DNA of 64,000 nucleotides from Marinobacter sp. CHS3-4 (lineage in GTDB: Bacteria > Pseudomonadota > Gammaproteobacteria > Pseudomonadales > Oleiphilaceae): positions 62,001 through 126,000 of the forward strand of contig NZ_JASGBJ010000001.1 in NCBI RefSeq assembly GCF_030053415.1. The letters are read 5' to 3'. Numbering within the stretch: the first letter of the stretch is position 1; each line of letters starts with the position of its first letter. Position numbers and translations under genes: made by a program. A model generated the notes under the pieces. That model did not search any database. It was given only the letters and a program-made list of their open reading frames with translations, and had not been told where the DNA came from. Below are positions 9,548-18,782 of the stretch, one piece after another.

Positions 9548-10375
9548 ATGATTACTGTCCTGAAACGGCCACTCGCCCTTTCTATCTATCTGGCTTTCAT
9601 CTGCACCCAGCCTGCATTTGCGTCTTCACACGGCGAACTCATCGCCAGCCCTTTGAAAGTCGGTGTTTACGACTTTCCACCGATTGCCATGGTAAGAAAG
9701 AAGCACCAGGCCAAAGGGCTTCTGGGCGATCTGCTTGGCGAACTTGAGAAAACCCATGAAGGGCTGGACTTTCAGGTGGTGCATACCTCCCCCATGCGCC
9801 GCCAACTGGATTTCAGAACGGGTCTGTTCGATGTGATGTTTTTCGAACACCCGACATGGAGCTGGGGAAGCGAAGCCATCGAGATCTCTTACCCCATTCT
9901 GCGCGACGACGAAGTCTATGTAGCCCTGAACAAGGACGACCGGGACCAGTCTTTTTTCGACAACATCCGAAAACGCCGGATCGTGGCGATTGCGGGCTAT
10001 CATTATGGCTTTGCAGGCTGGGAGACCGACAGCGAGAAACTGCGTAAAAATTTCGACATCGAGCTCTCGCACAGCCATATCCGGAATCTCTATCTGATCG
10101 AGGCGGACCGCCCTTCCGTCGCAGAGGTCGCCGTGGTCAGCCGCTCGTTCCTGAACCAATATCTCGACGAACATCCGAATAAACAGAACCTTTTTCTGGT
10201 ATCAGACAAAGTCGACCAGTCCTACGAATTGAACGTGATTACCCGGCATTCAGGGCCAGTCGACGTACAGCAAATCGAACGCCTGCTAAAGCCATTGATC
10301 GAAAGCGGCCGCTACCAGGAAATGGTTCGCCAGCATGGCCTTCAGCTGCCCACGGGAATGGTCAGGTCCCCCTGA
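9548..10375 (+). CDS. Periplasmic solute-binding protein family 3-like (PBPb)
   Basis: 275 residues with a clear signal peptide ending near AFA-S. The mature part begins LKVGVYDFPPI and continues with the two-lobe pattern of family 3 amino-acid-type binding proteins (MRRQLDFRTGLFDVMF, VYVALNKDD). No transporter genes are adjacent, so it may be an orphan binding protein or a sensor-like protein; the ligand is unknown. GGAG sits five bases before the ATG at 9548. Upstream at ~9505-9520 the sequence gaacgcgcgttc is palindromic. It ends 1 bp before the convergent DUF748 stop. Confidence 0.72.
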   Translation: MITVLKRPLALSIYLAFICTQPAFASSHGELIASPLKVGVYDFPPIAMVRKKHQAKGLLGDLLGELEKTHEGLDFQVVHTSPMRRQLDFRTGLFDVMFFEHPTWSWGSEAIEISYPILRDDEVYVALNKDDRDQSFFDNIRKRRIVAIAGYHYGFAGWETDSEKLRKNFDIELSHSHIRNLYLIEADRPSVAEVAVVSRSFLNQYLDEHPNKQNLFLVSDKVDQSYELNVITRHSGPVDVQQIERLLKPLIESGRYQEMVRQHGLQLPTGMVRSP

Positions 10376-10376
10376 G

Positions 10377-13298
10377 TCAGCGCGCCTCCAACTCGAAATT
10401 GACTTTGACCTGACCGGCTTCATCCTGTTCTGCGTCCTGCAGGGGCTCCAAGAGGAACAACTGGTCATCCGACACGTCAAACTCTTCCTGCAATGTCGTG
10501 CTGAGGACAACGCCTCGCTCGCGGGCGAGGTCTGCCAATCTCTCGGGCCTGAGCTCAACCGTCGATAGCAGACGGTTCACCAACGCTGCTTCCCAGGCCT
10601 GTTCGTCAGGTTCCATATTTGCAGAACCCGCGACTTCTTCACGATACGCCGCCAGGGATTGCTCGAACCCGGCAGCCTGGTAGCGGCTTTCAAGACGGGC
10701 AATTCGGTCTGCGGCCGACGGCAGTTCACTGATGGAGAGCTGCTCGGCCAAAGCCTGCCTGCGCAGGAAACCGCCATCAGTCTCTGGTGATACTGCTCCA
10801 CGCACCTTCAACAGCAACGAGGGTCGCTCAGCCAGTGCGTCAGACAGCACCTCCAGCTTTTCAAGGTCTCCCGGTGCCAGCTTCGCCCTGCCTGGCTGGA
10901 AACTGACATACCCGAGCTCTTCTCCGGTCAGGCCGGTCATTTCCGCCAGAGACCCCAGCATACTGAAAGGCGATGTGGCGGCTTTTGCGATCAGGTTTAC
11001 AAACGTTCTCATCACCACCGGACCGATCCGAAACTGGGGGTCGTCCAGATCACCTTCAATCGGCAGGTCGATGTCTATCAGACCTCTGGTATCTCTCAAC
11101 AGCGCCAAGCCCAGCTTCACCGGCGCATTGACTGCCTGTTCACTGTCTACCGTGTCGCCAAGCTCCATGCGGTCCAGCAAAATGTGGTTGTCCGCGTCGA
11201 TCCTGGAGCCAGCCAGTTTGTAGTTGAGGTCCAGATCCAGTTTGCCGCTTTCGATGGCGTAGCCCAGGTACTGGCCCAGGTAAGGCGACAGAGCAGGTAA
11301 GGAGATGTCGTCAACGATCAGTTTCAGGTCGCTTACGTCTTCCGTGCCCAACGTGCCAATGGAGCCATCAAATTTAAGGCTGGCAACGTCGCCCACTCGA
11401 CCTTGAATGGCCACCTTTCCTTGCTGAGGCGACACGTTGCTCAAACCGGAAACAGAGCCGTTCAGACGGTCGAGCCGAGTTGAAAAAACCGGATTCAGAG
11501 TGCGATTAGCATAGGACACTTCCCCGTCTTCCAGCAAAATCTGACCAATTCGGAAAATCAGCCCTTCCTCCGTCTGTACCTCGACTTGGGTCGGCTCGGT
11601 CACATCCGCGTTGGATGCCGACTCCGGAAGGATACGGGCGAAATTGTGCTGGCCACTCTGCTCGCGAACCACATTAATGTTGGGGTTTGACAGGGTGAGG
11701 GTGCCAATTTCCAGCCGAGCTGGGGCAATATTGTATTCCAGCGGCTCCAGTCTCATGTTCCGCCAGGCCAACAGCGGGCCGCCGGAATCGGTCATTCCCA
11801 GATCCAGGGAAGCTACCTGAGCCGTGCCGCTGAATGTCCCGGTCAGGGGCGATTCCTGATTATCGAGATTCAGATTTCCGTCCACGGTCAGCAGCCCGTC
11901 ACGGAGTGTGAGGTTGGTTATGTCTCCCAGGTAAGGATCGATTTGTGCCAGGTTCAAATCGTTCAGGCTGATGCCTGCCTCGAGCGTGAAGGGCTGCGGA
12001 GTGGTTTGCCCCCTGAATGACATCCTCCCGCCGTTTGCCAACCTCATGTCCGCTTCATAGTCTACTGGCTCGGCAAGCTGATCAGACAGGCGGCCTAGCG
12101 TCAGGTTGAGCTGTTGAAGGCTCAGATTGGCGGAAGTCGACGGCTGATTGTCCAACCAGTTAACGGAGCCATTCTTCAGCTCCACACCCGCCACTGACCA
12201 TCGAAAAGGTGACTGTTGAGTGGGGTCGGGCGCGCCATCATCAGTCGTGTCCGCTCCCTCGGTATCCGCTGGCTCCGCCGTGCCCAGAGGCCGAACAACA
12301 TTCAGCGAGCCCTGTGGATCCCGCTCAAGCTCCATCTGGAAATCGTCCAGCGCAACCCGCCCGACGGAAAGCTCGCGGCCGATCAGATCAAACATCACCG
12401 CGGGCAGGTGGACACGGGCGACTTTCAGTAGATCGGTTTCACTGTCCGCTGTTTCTGCCAGCGCCAGACCTGTCATGGTGACCTCACCATCCGAGGTCGA
12501 CAGTGCGAACTGTTCACCCGAGCGCATTTCATAGCTGGAGCTGACACTCAGATTGCCGTCACGGAGTGAATAAGGCAGAAATGGCCCCAGGAAATGGGCC
12601 AGCGTGGTGTAACTGATGTCTGAAATGCGGAGATAACCGTCAGAGGCGAAGGGCGCTATGGTCAGATTGCCGTCCCACTCGACGGTTTGATTGCCAATGG
12701 CTGCCTGCAGGGAATAGTCACTCTGGCTGCCTTCCCGGGGCCAGGTGGCCAGATCATTCAGCGCAAGATCCAGCGGCGCGATCTGAAATTCTTCCGCGTC
12801 GGGACGACTGAAGTCCCGGAACAGAACTTCGCCGCCAATAATCCGGATGCGATCGAGAACCAACTTGGATGGCTCAGCTGCTTCGGAACCTGGCTCGGCT
12901 TCGGGAACTTCATCCGTCGCCGGGTTATTAGCCTGCCAGTCACGGGCGAAGTTGACGCTGTAATCGTCTCGCAAATCGAGACGGGCAAAAGGCGACGCCA
13001 GCTCCAGATCCTGCAGAGCAATCACGCCGGTTGCCAACCGCAAAACGCCCAGATTCACGTATAACCGGTCGAAACTCAATACCGGTTCTCCGTCGCCATC
13101 GCGGGCCGTCAGGCCCAGCGCCTCAATGCTCATGGCAAAGGGGTTTACCTTGACGTCTTCGACCGAGCCTTCCCAGCCCATGTGCTGGGCCAGCCGTTCA
13201 GGAATCGTGCGTTCCAGCCACCAAGGCAAAACCACAAAACCAGCCAGCGCGTAAAGCGCGACCAGAATGACAACACCAATTGAAAGCTTGCGGACCAA
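10377..13298 (-). CDS. Large DUF748 / AsmA-like envelope protein
   Basis: 973 residues. One N-terminal membrane anchor (about residues 6-30) is followed by a long periplasmic region rich in beta-strand repeats with the LxLxxLxL character of AsmA-like and DUF748 proteins, now viewed as bridge-like lipid-transfer or envelope-biogenesis proteins. The C-terminal ~150 residues look helical and hold RRQALAEQLS. The start is TTG: GGGAG lies about nine bases upstream, the membrane helix begins at once, and the next ATG would remove it. Confidence 0.8.
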   Translation of the reverse strand: MVRKLSIGVVILVALYALAGFVVLPWWLERTIPERLAQHMGWEGSVEDVKVNPFAMSIEALGLTARDGDGEPVLSFDRLYVNLGVLRLATGVIALQDLELASPFARLDLRDDYSVNFARDWQANNPATDEVPEAEPGSEAAEPSKLVLDRIRIIGGEVLFRDFSRPDAEEFQIAPLDLALNDLATWPREGSQSDYSLQAAIGNQTVEWDGNLTIAPFASDGYLRISDISYTTLAHFLGPFLPYSLRDGNLSVSSSYEMRSGEQFALSTSDGEVTMTGLALAETADSETDLLKVARVHLPAVMFDLIGRELSVGRVALDDFQMELERDPQGSLNVVRPLGTAEPADTEGADTTDDGAPDPTQQSPFRWSVAGVELKNGSVNWLDNQPSTSANLSLQQLNLTLGRLSDQLAEPVDYEADMRLANGGRMSFRGQTTPQPFTLEAGISLNDLNLAQIDPYLGDITNLTLRDGLLTVDGNLNLDNQESPLTGTFSGTAQVASLDLGMTDSGGPLLAWRNMRLEPLEYNIAPARLEIGTLTLSNPNINVVREQSGQHNFARILPESASNADVTEPTQVEVQTEEGLIFRIGQILLEDGEVSYANRTLNPVFSTRLDRLNGSVSGLSNVSPQQGKVAIQGRVGDVASLKFDGSIGTLGTEDVSDLKLIVDDISLPALSPYLGQYLGYAIESGKLDLDLNYKLAGSRIDADNHILLDRMELGDTVDSEQAVNAPVKLGLALLRDTRGLIDIDLPIEGDLDDPQFRIGPVVMRTFVNLIAKAATSPFSMLGSLAEMTGLTGEELGYVSFQPGRAKLAPGDLEKLEVLSDALAERPSLLLKVRGAVSPETDGGFLRRQALAEQLSISELPSAADRIARLESRYQAAGFEQSLAAYREEVAGSANMEPDEQAWEAALVNRLLSTVELRPERLADLARERGVVLSTTLQEEFDVSDDQLFLLEPLQDAEQDEAGQVKVNFELEAR

Positions 13299-13319
13299 AA
13301 CCGGATGCTCCCTGCCACA

Positions 13320-13349
13320 AATAAAGAAAAGGCTCCATCTGGAGCCTTT
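13320..13349 (-). terminator. Rho-independent terminator after the MHYT gene
   Basis: Perfect 9-bp arms (13328-13336 and 13341-13349) with a 4-base loop. Read leftward, the stem is followed by TTTTCTTTATTT. It lies ~50 bp after the stop of the MHYT-GGDEF gene and ~20 bp before the DUF748 start, so it separates the two same-strand genes. Confidence 0.85.
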
Positions 13350-13400
13350 GTTATGAAATACAGGATAGTCCGCAGAGGACAGGTTTGTCAGCCGTGCTGA

Positions 13401-14672
13401 TCAAGAACCTGTGCGAATCAGGTTCGGATCCTGAGCCAGATTGTCAAAGGAACCAACCACGGACAGCGACTGGTTGACCATGGCCGCACGAATCAGCCGG
13501 CGGCTGGAATGCCCGGAATCCGGATAAAGGGACTGACCTGCGCGCCACAATACAGGTTGACCACCGCCTGTCTCGAGATTTTCCAGCTGTCTCAGGCGCC
13601 TGAACATAAACTGGTGATCATCATTTTGGGGGGTCGGCACCAGAACCATGAAAGAGCTATTGGAGTAACGCGATAGCAAGACCCCCTCGCTCAGGCAGTC
13701 CTTGATCTTGTCGGCGATAAAGCAGACCGTCTTCTCGACCGTCTTCGCGCCCTGACTGACCGACATTTCCCGATAATTGGCAATGTCGAGATAGATGAGC
13801 GCGAATGAATCCGGGCCGGTTTCCGATGCGATTGCTTCAAGCACCTGCTGTTCCAGGCCTGAACGGTTGGCCAGACCGGTACTGGCATCCTGGAATGCAG
13901 CCGAAGTCACCCATTTGGCTTCCTCTTCCTGCTGAATCCTCGCGATTCGCCGGCTGTTGATATCCATACCGGTCACGAAAATCGCGACTGACAACAAGGT
14001 GATGCAAAGGACCGCCAGTGGCAGACCCAGATAGTCACCGTGTAACAGATTATCTGCCGCAGGTGACGCAGCCTCTGAATAGAACATGCCAAGCATACCG
14101 GTGTAATGCATGCCACAGATCGCTGCGGCCATAACCAGCGCCGACACAAACTGAAGGACTACAGCTTTGCTTCCTTGCTCCTGCCGGACCCAACGGCAGA
14201 TCGCCAGGGCAGCACCAGACGCCCCCAGCGCGATCAAAACGGAAATCGATAGCCAAACCACATCAAACACAGGCGGAAGCGACATATTCATCGCGTACAT
14301 GCCCAAATAATGCATGGCCACAATGCCTGCGCCCATCGCAACGCTGGCAATCAACAGCGTCCGCATCTTGAGTTCGTCACGACCAATCAGGTGGAGCGCA
14401 ATGCCGGATGCAATCAAGGCAGCGACCCATGAAATTGCGGTCAGCCCTGCACCGTAGGTCATTTCCGCCATCATCGGGCTGGCACGCATACCTACGAAGT
14501 GCATGGTCCACACGCCGGTGCCCATCGCCAGGGCGCCAACCCCCAACCATATCGTTCTTTCGTTACCCGACGCATCGGTTAACCTGGCCCCGAAGTACAG
14601 AGCGGTGTATGCCGCAAAAACGGCAACTACATAAGATGCAGCCACCAGAGAAAGGTCGTAATTTTCCAGCAT
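13401..14672 (-). CDS. MHYT sensor protein with degenerate GGDEF domain
   Basis: 423 residues. Seven hydrophobic segments carry three MHYT motifs (TMHFVGM ~57, AMHYLGM ~120, GMHYTGM ~184), a domain proposed to bind copper and sense gases such as O2, CO or NO. The C-terminal GGDEF-like domain keeps the fold (DASTGLANRSGLEQ) but the signature GG[DE]EF position reads SNSSF, so it should not make c-di-GMP. It may bind GTP or act as a partner. GGAG is eight bases from the ATG. No EAL domain follows. Confidence 0.85.
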   Translation of the reverse strand: MLENYDLSLVAASYVVAVFAAYTALYFGARLTDASGNERTIWLGVGALAMGTGVWTMHFVGMRASPMMAEMTYGAGLTAISWVAALIASGIALHLIGRDELKMRTLLIASVAMGAGIVAMHYLGMYAMNMSLPPVFDVVWLSISVLIALGASGAALAICRWVRQEQGSKAVVLQFVSALVMAAAICGMHYTGMLGMFYSEAASPAADNLLHGDYLGLPLAVLCITLLSVAIFVTGMDINSRRIARIQQEEEAKWVTSAAFQDASTGLANRSGLEQQVLEAIASETGPDSFALIYLDIANYREMSVSQGAKTVEKTVCFIADKIKDCLSEGVLLSRYSNSSFMVLVPTPQNDDHQFMFRRLRQLENLETGGGQPVLWRAGQSLYPDSGHSSRRLIRAAMVNQSLSVVGSFDNLAQDPNLIRTGS

Positions 14673-14884
14673 GTTAGGATCTCCGCCGTCAGTTTGTGTC
14701 TGAATAAGAAGCTTGTCTGATCAAGTTACTGAGCAAATACGTGGATATGTCGCCGGAGGTTGCACAGAGAAATGCAATCTTTTGTAACCGCAGGGCGCTG
14801 AAAGGAAAGACTGACAATATTCCTTGAACTGGATACCCTGACACAGACTCTTACCTGCATTGATTGACGAAAAGGACAATAGCT

Positions 14885-15520
14885 TTGGACATCGGCGATA
14901 TGCGGCGTGATTTCGAAAGTAACGGGCTGAACCGGGAATCACTGGACAACAACCCCGTCCGCCAGTTTGAGCGCTGGTTCGAAGACGCCCGCCGTGGCGG
15001 TCTGCTTGAACCAAACGCGATGTCACTCGCGACGGCCGGTAAGGATGGCCTGCCGGATGTTCGGACGGTTTTGCTCAAATACTTCGACGATAGCGGCTTC
15101 GTGTTCTACACCAACTACGGCAGCCGCAAAGCCGCGGAAATGGCGGACAACCCGCGGGCGGCTCTTCTGTTTCCCTGGTTGGACCTGAACCGACAGGTGA
15201 AAATTCAGGGCGCCGTGGAGAAAGTCAGCAAAACCGAATCCCTCAGATATTTCGCTTCCCGACCGCGGGGCAGCCAGATTGGTGCCTGGGTATCCGAGCA
15301 AAGCAAAGCGATCACCTCGCGTGGCTTGCTGGAGCAGAAGGTGGCTGAAATGAAACGCAAATTCAGCAAGGGCGAGGTACCACTGCCCGATTTTTGGGGC
15401 GGCTACCGCGTGATTCCCGAACGCATCGAGTTCTGGCAGGGTCGGCCAAGCCGGCTTCACGATCGGTTTGAGTATGTCCGCGACGGCGACGGGTGGACCA
15501 TTGAACGCCTCCAGCCCTGA
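14885..15520 (+). CDS. pdxH: Pyridoxamine/pyridoxine 5'-phosphate oxidase
   Basis: 211 residues. It oxidises PNP/PMP to pyridoxal phosphate using FMN. The family N-terminus ([14 protein letters not shown]), the FMN-binding [20 protein letters not shown] block, and the C-terminal [14 protein letters not shown] signature are all present. The start is most likely TTG at 14885, with AAGGA eight bases upstream; this matches the usual M-DI-x-D-M-RR start. A TTG at 14864 and an ATG at 14900 are weaker options. The next gene overlaps its 3' end. Confidence 0.93.
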   Translation: MDIGDMRRDFESNGLNRESLDNNPVRQFERWFEDARRGGLLEPNAMSLATAGKDGLPDVRTVLLKYFDDSGFVFYTNYGSRKAAEMADNPRAALLFPWLDLNRQVKIQGAVEKVSKTESLRYFASRPRGSQIGAWVSEQSKAITSRGLLEQKVAEMKRKFSKGEVPLPDFWGGYRVIPERIEFWQGRPSRLHDRFEYVRDGDGWTIERLQP

Positions 15521-16250
15521 ATCAGCACCGGCTGTCTGGCTTTGTGCCAGTACTTTCGAGCCGGCGTTTGCGCCTTTCTGGCTGACGGAAGAGGAAAGCC
15601 AGAAACTGTGCAGGTTGAACCATCAGTCTGGCAGGGAATTCCTGGCCAGCCGCTGGCTTGTCCGTCGGGCACTGGCCGAAGCTTCCGGCCAACCCGCCGA
15701 GCGGTGTTGCCCGGCGCCTGGAAAAGTCAGAGCGTCCTCCCAACCGCCCGGTTGGCAACTGTCCATCAGCCACAGCCAGGGGCTGGCCGGTTGCGCAATT
15801 TACGGTGGCAGTGCGATCGGGCTGGATCTGGAGCCACTGACGCGGCGCCCTCGCTGGCGGAAAGTCAGCGCCCGCTGGTTTGCACCCACAGAGCATACCT
15901 GGTTGTTGGAAGCCAACGATGATCAGGCCTTTCTGAAGGTCTGGACATTGAAAGAAGCCTGGTTGAAGGCAACCGGGCGGGGAATTGCCGACAACCTGCA
16001 GACTTTGAGCGTTGGCCGGAATTTCTCTCTGACCGGTGACCGACCGGGTGAGGCCTGGCAAGCCTCTCTTGGCCATTGTGGCGAACATCTGGTCGCCGTC
16101 GTGTATCAGGGTGACCAACCGCCAAACGGCCATCGGATTGCGCTGCCAGAGTTCTCCGATACTTTCGACGACGGCGCTGATGATCGCCAGATCGCAGTTG
16201 AATGGTACTTTCACACTCCCATTCACTGTCAGACTTACAGCAACCCTTAA
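15474..16250 (+). CDS. 4'-phosphopantetheinyl transferase (Sfp type)
   Basis: About 258 residues. It transfers phosphopantetheine from CoA to a carrier-protein serine. The two Mg/CoA signatures are visible: IGLDLE and [14 protein letters not shown] (W/F-x-KEA). It is the broad-range Sfp/EntD/AcpT-like type rather than short AcpS. The start is uncertain: ATG 15474 overlaps pdxH by ~47 bp and lacks a good Shine-Dalgarno, while TTG 15501, preceded by GGTGGA, would give ~249 residues. No polyketide or peptide synthetase is nearby, so its target is presumably an ACP encoded elsewhere. Confidence 0.85.
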   Translation: MSATATGGPLNASSPESAPAVWLCASTFEPAFAPFWLTEEESQKLCRLNHQSGREFLASRWLVRRALAEASGQPAERCCPAPGKVRASSQPPGWQLSISHSQGLAGCAIYGGSAIGLDLEPLTRRPRWRKVSARWFAPTEHTWLLEANDDQAFLKVWTLKEAWLKATGRGIADNLQTLSVGRNFSLTGDRPGEAWQASLGHCGEHLVAVVYQGDQPPNGHRIALPEFSDTFDDGADDRQIAVEWYFHTPIHCQTYSNP

Positions 16251-16268
16251 CAGGCCAGAGGGGGAAGA

Positions 16269-16847
16269 ATGAAGGAACAACGGTGTCCCTGGTGCGGAGA
16301 CGACCCAATTTACGTGGAATACCATGACAACGTCTGGGGCGTGCCGGAATACGACGAGCTGGCATTATTTGAAAAGCTATGTCTGGACGGCCAGCAGGCC
16401 GGACTGAGCTGGATCACCATTCTGAAAAAACAGGCCTCCTACCGAGAGGCTTATGATCAATTCGATCCGCATAAAATCGCCCGCTACGACGAAGATAAAA
16501 TCGAGTCGCTGTTACAGAATCCAGGAATTATCCGCAATCGACTGAAAGTGAATTCCATCATCCGAAATGCGCGCAGCTTCCTGCAGTTAACGTCTGACGG
16601 CACATCGTTCAGTCAATTTCTGTGGTCATTCGTGGGCGGGCAGCCCGTGCAGAACCACTGGAAAGTGTTTGAGGAAGTCCCGGTTTACACACCGGAAGCC
16701 GAAGCCATGTCCCGCGCCCTGAAAAAGGCCGGTTTCAATTTTGTCGGGCCGACCATCGTCTACGCCTTTATGCAGGCGACGGGTATGGTGAACGATCACC
16801 TTGTGGATTGCCCCCGCCACGCCGCATGCCAGGCTTTGGCAAATTAA
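16269..16847 (+). CDS. tag: DNA-3-methyladenine glycosylase I
   Basis: 192 residues. It removes 3-methyladenine from alkylated DNA by base excision. Family signatures are the N-terminal CPWCGDDPIYVEYHDNVWG, with zinc ligands Cys and His, the EKLCLDGQQAGLSW segment, and a C-terminal HxxxC pair (DHLVDC). The start ATG follows a GGGGGAAG ribosome site. It sits 18 bp behind the PPTase gene in the same direction. Confidence 0.95.
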   Translation: MKEQRCPWCGDDPIYVEYHDNVWGVPEYDELALFEKLCLDGQQAGLSWITILKKQASYREAYDQFDPHKIARYDEDKIESLLQNPGIIRNRLKVNSIIRNARSFLQLTSDGTSFSQFLWSFVGGQPVQNHWKVFEEVPVYTPEAEAMSRALKKAGFNFVGPTIVYAFMQATGMVNDHLVDCPRHAACQALAN

Positions 16848-16920
16848 TTCCATCGCCGACTGATCCTTGGCAATCCATCGGTCGTAACTCCTGAGGCTGC
16901 ACACTTTCCGGGAGTTGATT

Positions 16921-17226
16921 GTGCGAATTACCCTAGACGAGCTCAAGCGAACATCGGACCTCACCATTGATCTTCTGGAGATTTTATCTCTCGAGGGTCA
17001 GCAGTATATGGCGCGGCTCCTCATCGGCGGCGACTACTTTCTTCTGTCCGATTCCGACGGCAAAACATGCCTGTTTCGCAGTAGCTGGCAAGTGCAGGAC
17101 ACGCTGGGTGCAATCCGAATTACAGCGACAGATGTGGTTCACCCTTCTGCTTATCATGAAATGGTCGGTATGCAACCGTCGGAAATAGAACCCATGCGGA
17201 TCAGGGTGCAGGGGCAGAATACATGA
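16921..17226 (+). CDS. Small DUF6482-like protein
   Basis: 101 residues, no signal peptide or membrane segment. The pattern LEILSLEGQQYMARLLIGGDYFLLSDSDG followed by FRS and a central hydrophobic segment resembles the DUF6482 family common in Marinobacter and pseudomonads; no function is known. The start is GTG with GGGAG six bases upstream; an upstream TTG at 16915 is less well placed. Its stop overlaps the next ATG (ATGA), so it is translationally coupled to the DUF3429 protein. Confidence 0.65.
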   Translation: MRITLDELKRTSDLTIDLLEILSLEGQQYMARLLIGGDYFLLSDSDGKTCLFRSSWQVQDTLGAIRITATDVVHPSAYHEMVGMQPSEIEPMRIRVQGQNT

Positions 17227-17669
17227 TTGCTGTCGCCAGACTGGCGATTCTCGTCGGCATCGGTGGCCTCATCCCATTTATAACGGCCATCATTTCCTTT
17301 TTCGTGATGCCCCAGAACAACGATCTGGTGTTGCACTATTTCTATCTTTACAGTGCTGGCATCCTCGCCTTCATGGCCGGCATTTACTGGCCACTCGCCA
17401 TGCAACTGGACAATCGTTGTTATCCTCTGTCACCGCTGGTCACGATGTTGCTTAGCCAGGTGTTTTTCCTGACGGCCGGTCTGGGTCTTCTCCTTCCTGT
17501 TACCGGACAAGCCATTGTCTATTCATTGGCCTACCTGGGACTCTACATTGTCGATGCACGCTGGATGCGCGACTATTGGCCGCATTGGTACCTGCAACTC
17601 AGGATGGGCTTAACGATGGTTGTTCTGTTGTGCCAACTGGCAGCGGGCTTTGTCGTTTTTTACAACTGA
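17223..17669 (+). CDS. DUF3429 integral membrane protein
   Basis: 148 residues, almost entirely hydrophobic, with about four to five membrane helices. The GIYWPLAMQ and YLGLYIVDARWMRDYWPHWYLQLR stretches are typical of DUF3429 proteins. Function is unknown. It is coupled by ATGA overlap to the preceding DUF6482-like gene and ends 24 bp before the convergent sigma-factor gene. Confidence 0.75.
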   Translation: MIAVARLAILVGIGGLIPFITAIISFFVMPQNNDLVLHYFYLYSAGILAFMAGIYWPLAMQLDNRCYPLSPLVTMLLSQVFFLTAGLGLLLPVTGQAIVYSLAYLGLYIVDARWMRDYWPHWYLQLRMGLTMVVLLCQLAAGFVVFYN

Positions 17670-17693
17670 AGCCCACTTATTGTCCGGTCGTTA

Positions 17694-18689
17694 TCACTCC
17701 ATAGCTTCTTCTAAATCACCATAGCGTTCCTGCAGTTTTCGGAGCGCGCCCTTTTCAATCTGGCGCACTCGTTCCCGGCTGATTCCCAGATCGTCAGAAA
17801 TAACCTGAAGGGTTTCCGGTTCTGGCAGACCAATACCGAAACGACGTGATAAAACGTCCTTTTCCCGTTCATTCAGCTCTGACAACAATGCCGCCAACGT
17901 TCTTTTACGATCACGATCCGCCATATCGTGATCCGGAGCGGAATGATCCGAAGCACTCAGGCTGTCGCCAAGGGTCATGTCTGCCCCGGAGGAAACCGGC
18001 GAATCCACTGACAATTCGGAAATAGCCAGTGCACGCAGCTCTCCGACACGCGAAGGCGAGACTTCAATTTCCTCCGCAAGCTCTGACTGAGAAGGCATTC
18101 GGCCCAGCGTTTTATGAAGCGCCAGAGACGCTTTCTGCAACAGACGAATTTCGTCCACCACATTTTCTGGCGTGTGAACCAGACGAGTACCACGCTTCAT
18201 GCAGCGTTTTACTTCCTCGCTGATCCACCAGTAAGCATAGGTAGAAAAACGAAAGCCTTTCGTGGGGTCGAAACGCTCAACGGCCTTGATCAGCCCCACG
18301 TTGGCGTCCTGAATAATGTCGGTCATCGGGATGCCGCGATTGGCATACCGGCGAGCGATATGAACGGCCAGCCTGAGATTGCTCTGAATCAGAATGCGGC
18401 GACTTGCAGACGCAAGGTGATAGGCACGACGGCAACGAGTCGAGAACGCACAGGCATCCCCGAGACTGCCGATTACCTCACGGTAGGTTTGCGGCGTATC
18501 AGAGGGCAAAGCCAGTTCACCAGAGATTATCCGGTAACAGAAGGAGAGACGACGTGACAGCTTTTTTTCCGCCGCATCGGTCAACAGTTGATAGCGGGAC
18601 GCATCCCTGAAGTACAGCCCAACCAGTGATTCGGATTCGCCGGCGTGGGCATGTGTCGGAGACGGCGCCAGGCTCTGTATATCACTCAT
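17694..18689 (-). CDS. RpoS-like group 2 sigma-70 factor
   Basis: 331 residues with sigma regions 1.2 (SLVGLYFRDASRYQLLT), 2 (SNLRLAVHIARRYANRG, YAYWWISEEVKR), 3 and 4 (GISRERVRQIEKGALRKL). The length and lack of an RpoD-type region 1.1 place it in group 2, close to RpoS. It has an unusual insertion between regions 1.2 and 2 (about residues 45-95) and is not beside nlpD, so I think it is an RpoS paralogue rather than the main RpoS. It lies next to the ectA-ask pair, which fits osmotic or general stress control. An 11-bp inverted repeat lies 12 bp upstream of the ATG. Confidence 0.82.
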   Translation of the reverse strand: MSDIQSLAPSPTHAHAGESESLVGLYFRDASRYQLLTDAAEKKLSRRLSFCYRIISGELALPSDTPQTYREVIGSLGDACAFSTRCRRAYHLASASRRILIQSNLRLAVHIARRYANRGIPMTDIIQDANVGLIKAVERFDPTKGFRFSTYAYWWISEEVKRCMKRGTRLVHTPENVVDEIRLLQKASLALHKTLGRMPSQSELAEEIEVSPSRVGELRALAISELSVDSPVSSGADMTLGDSLSASDHSAPDHDMADRDRKRTLAALLSELNEREKDVLSRRFGIGLPEPETLQVISDDLGISRERVRQIEKGALRKLQERYGDLEEAME

Positions 18690-18700
18690 AGCTCAGGTTC

Positions 18701-18733
18701 CGATCACGTATGTGTTTAAGAGATACGTGATCG
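18701..18733. promoter_or_regulatory. Perfect 11-bp inverted repeat in the sigma-factor leader
   Basis: Arms 18701-18711 and 18723-18733 are exact reverse complements (CGATCACGTAT/ATACGTGATCG) around an 11-base spacer. No U-tract follows on either side, so it is not a simple terminator. It begins 12 bp before the sigma-factor ATG and ~50 bp after the ask stop. It could be a protein operator or a 5'-leader hairpin close to the ribosome site. Confidence 0.6.
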
Positions 18734-18782
18734 TCACTGAGCTGGATTGATTAAACGGAATAGGCCCCGTCAATGACCTCTA

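Noticed and set aside
15474..16250. Secondary-metabolite cluster around the Sfp-type PPTase
   Set aside because: Neighbours are pdxH and tag, and no NRPS, PKS or fatty-acid PUFA synthase gene is in the window.
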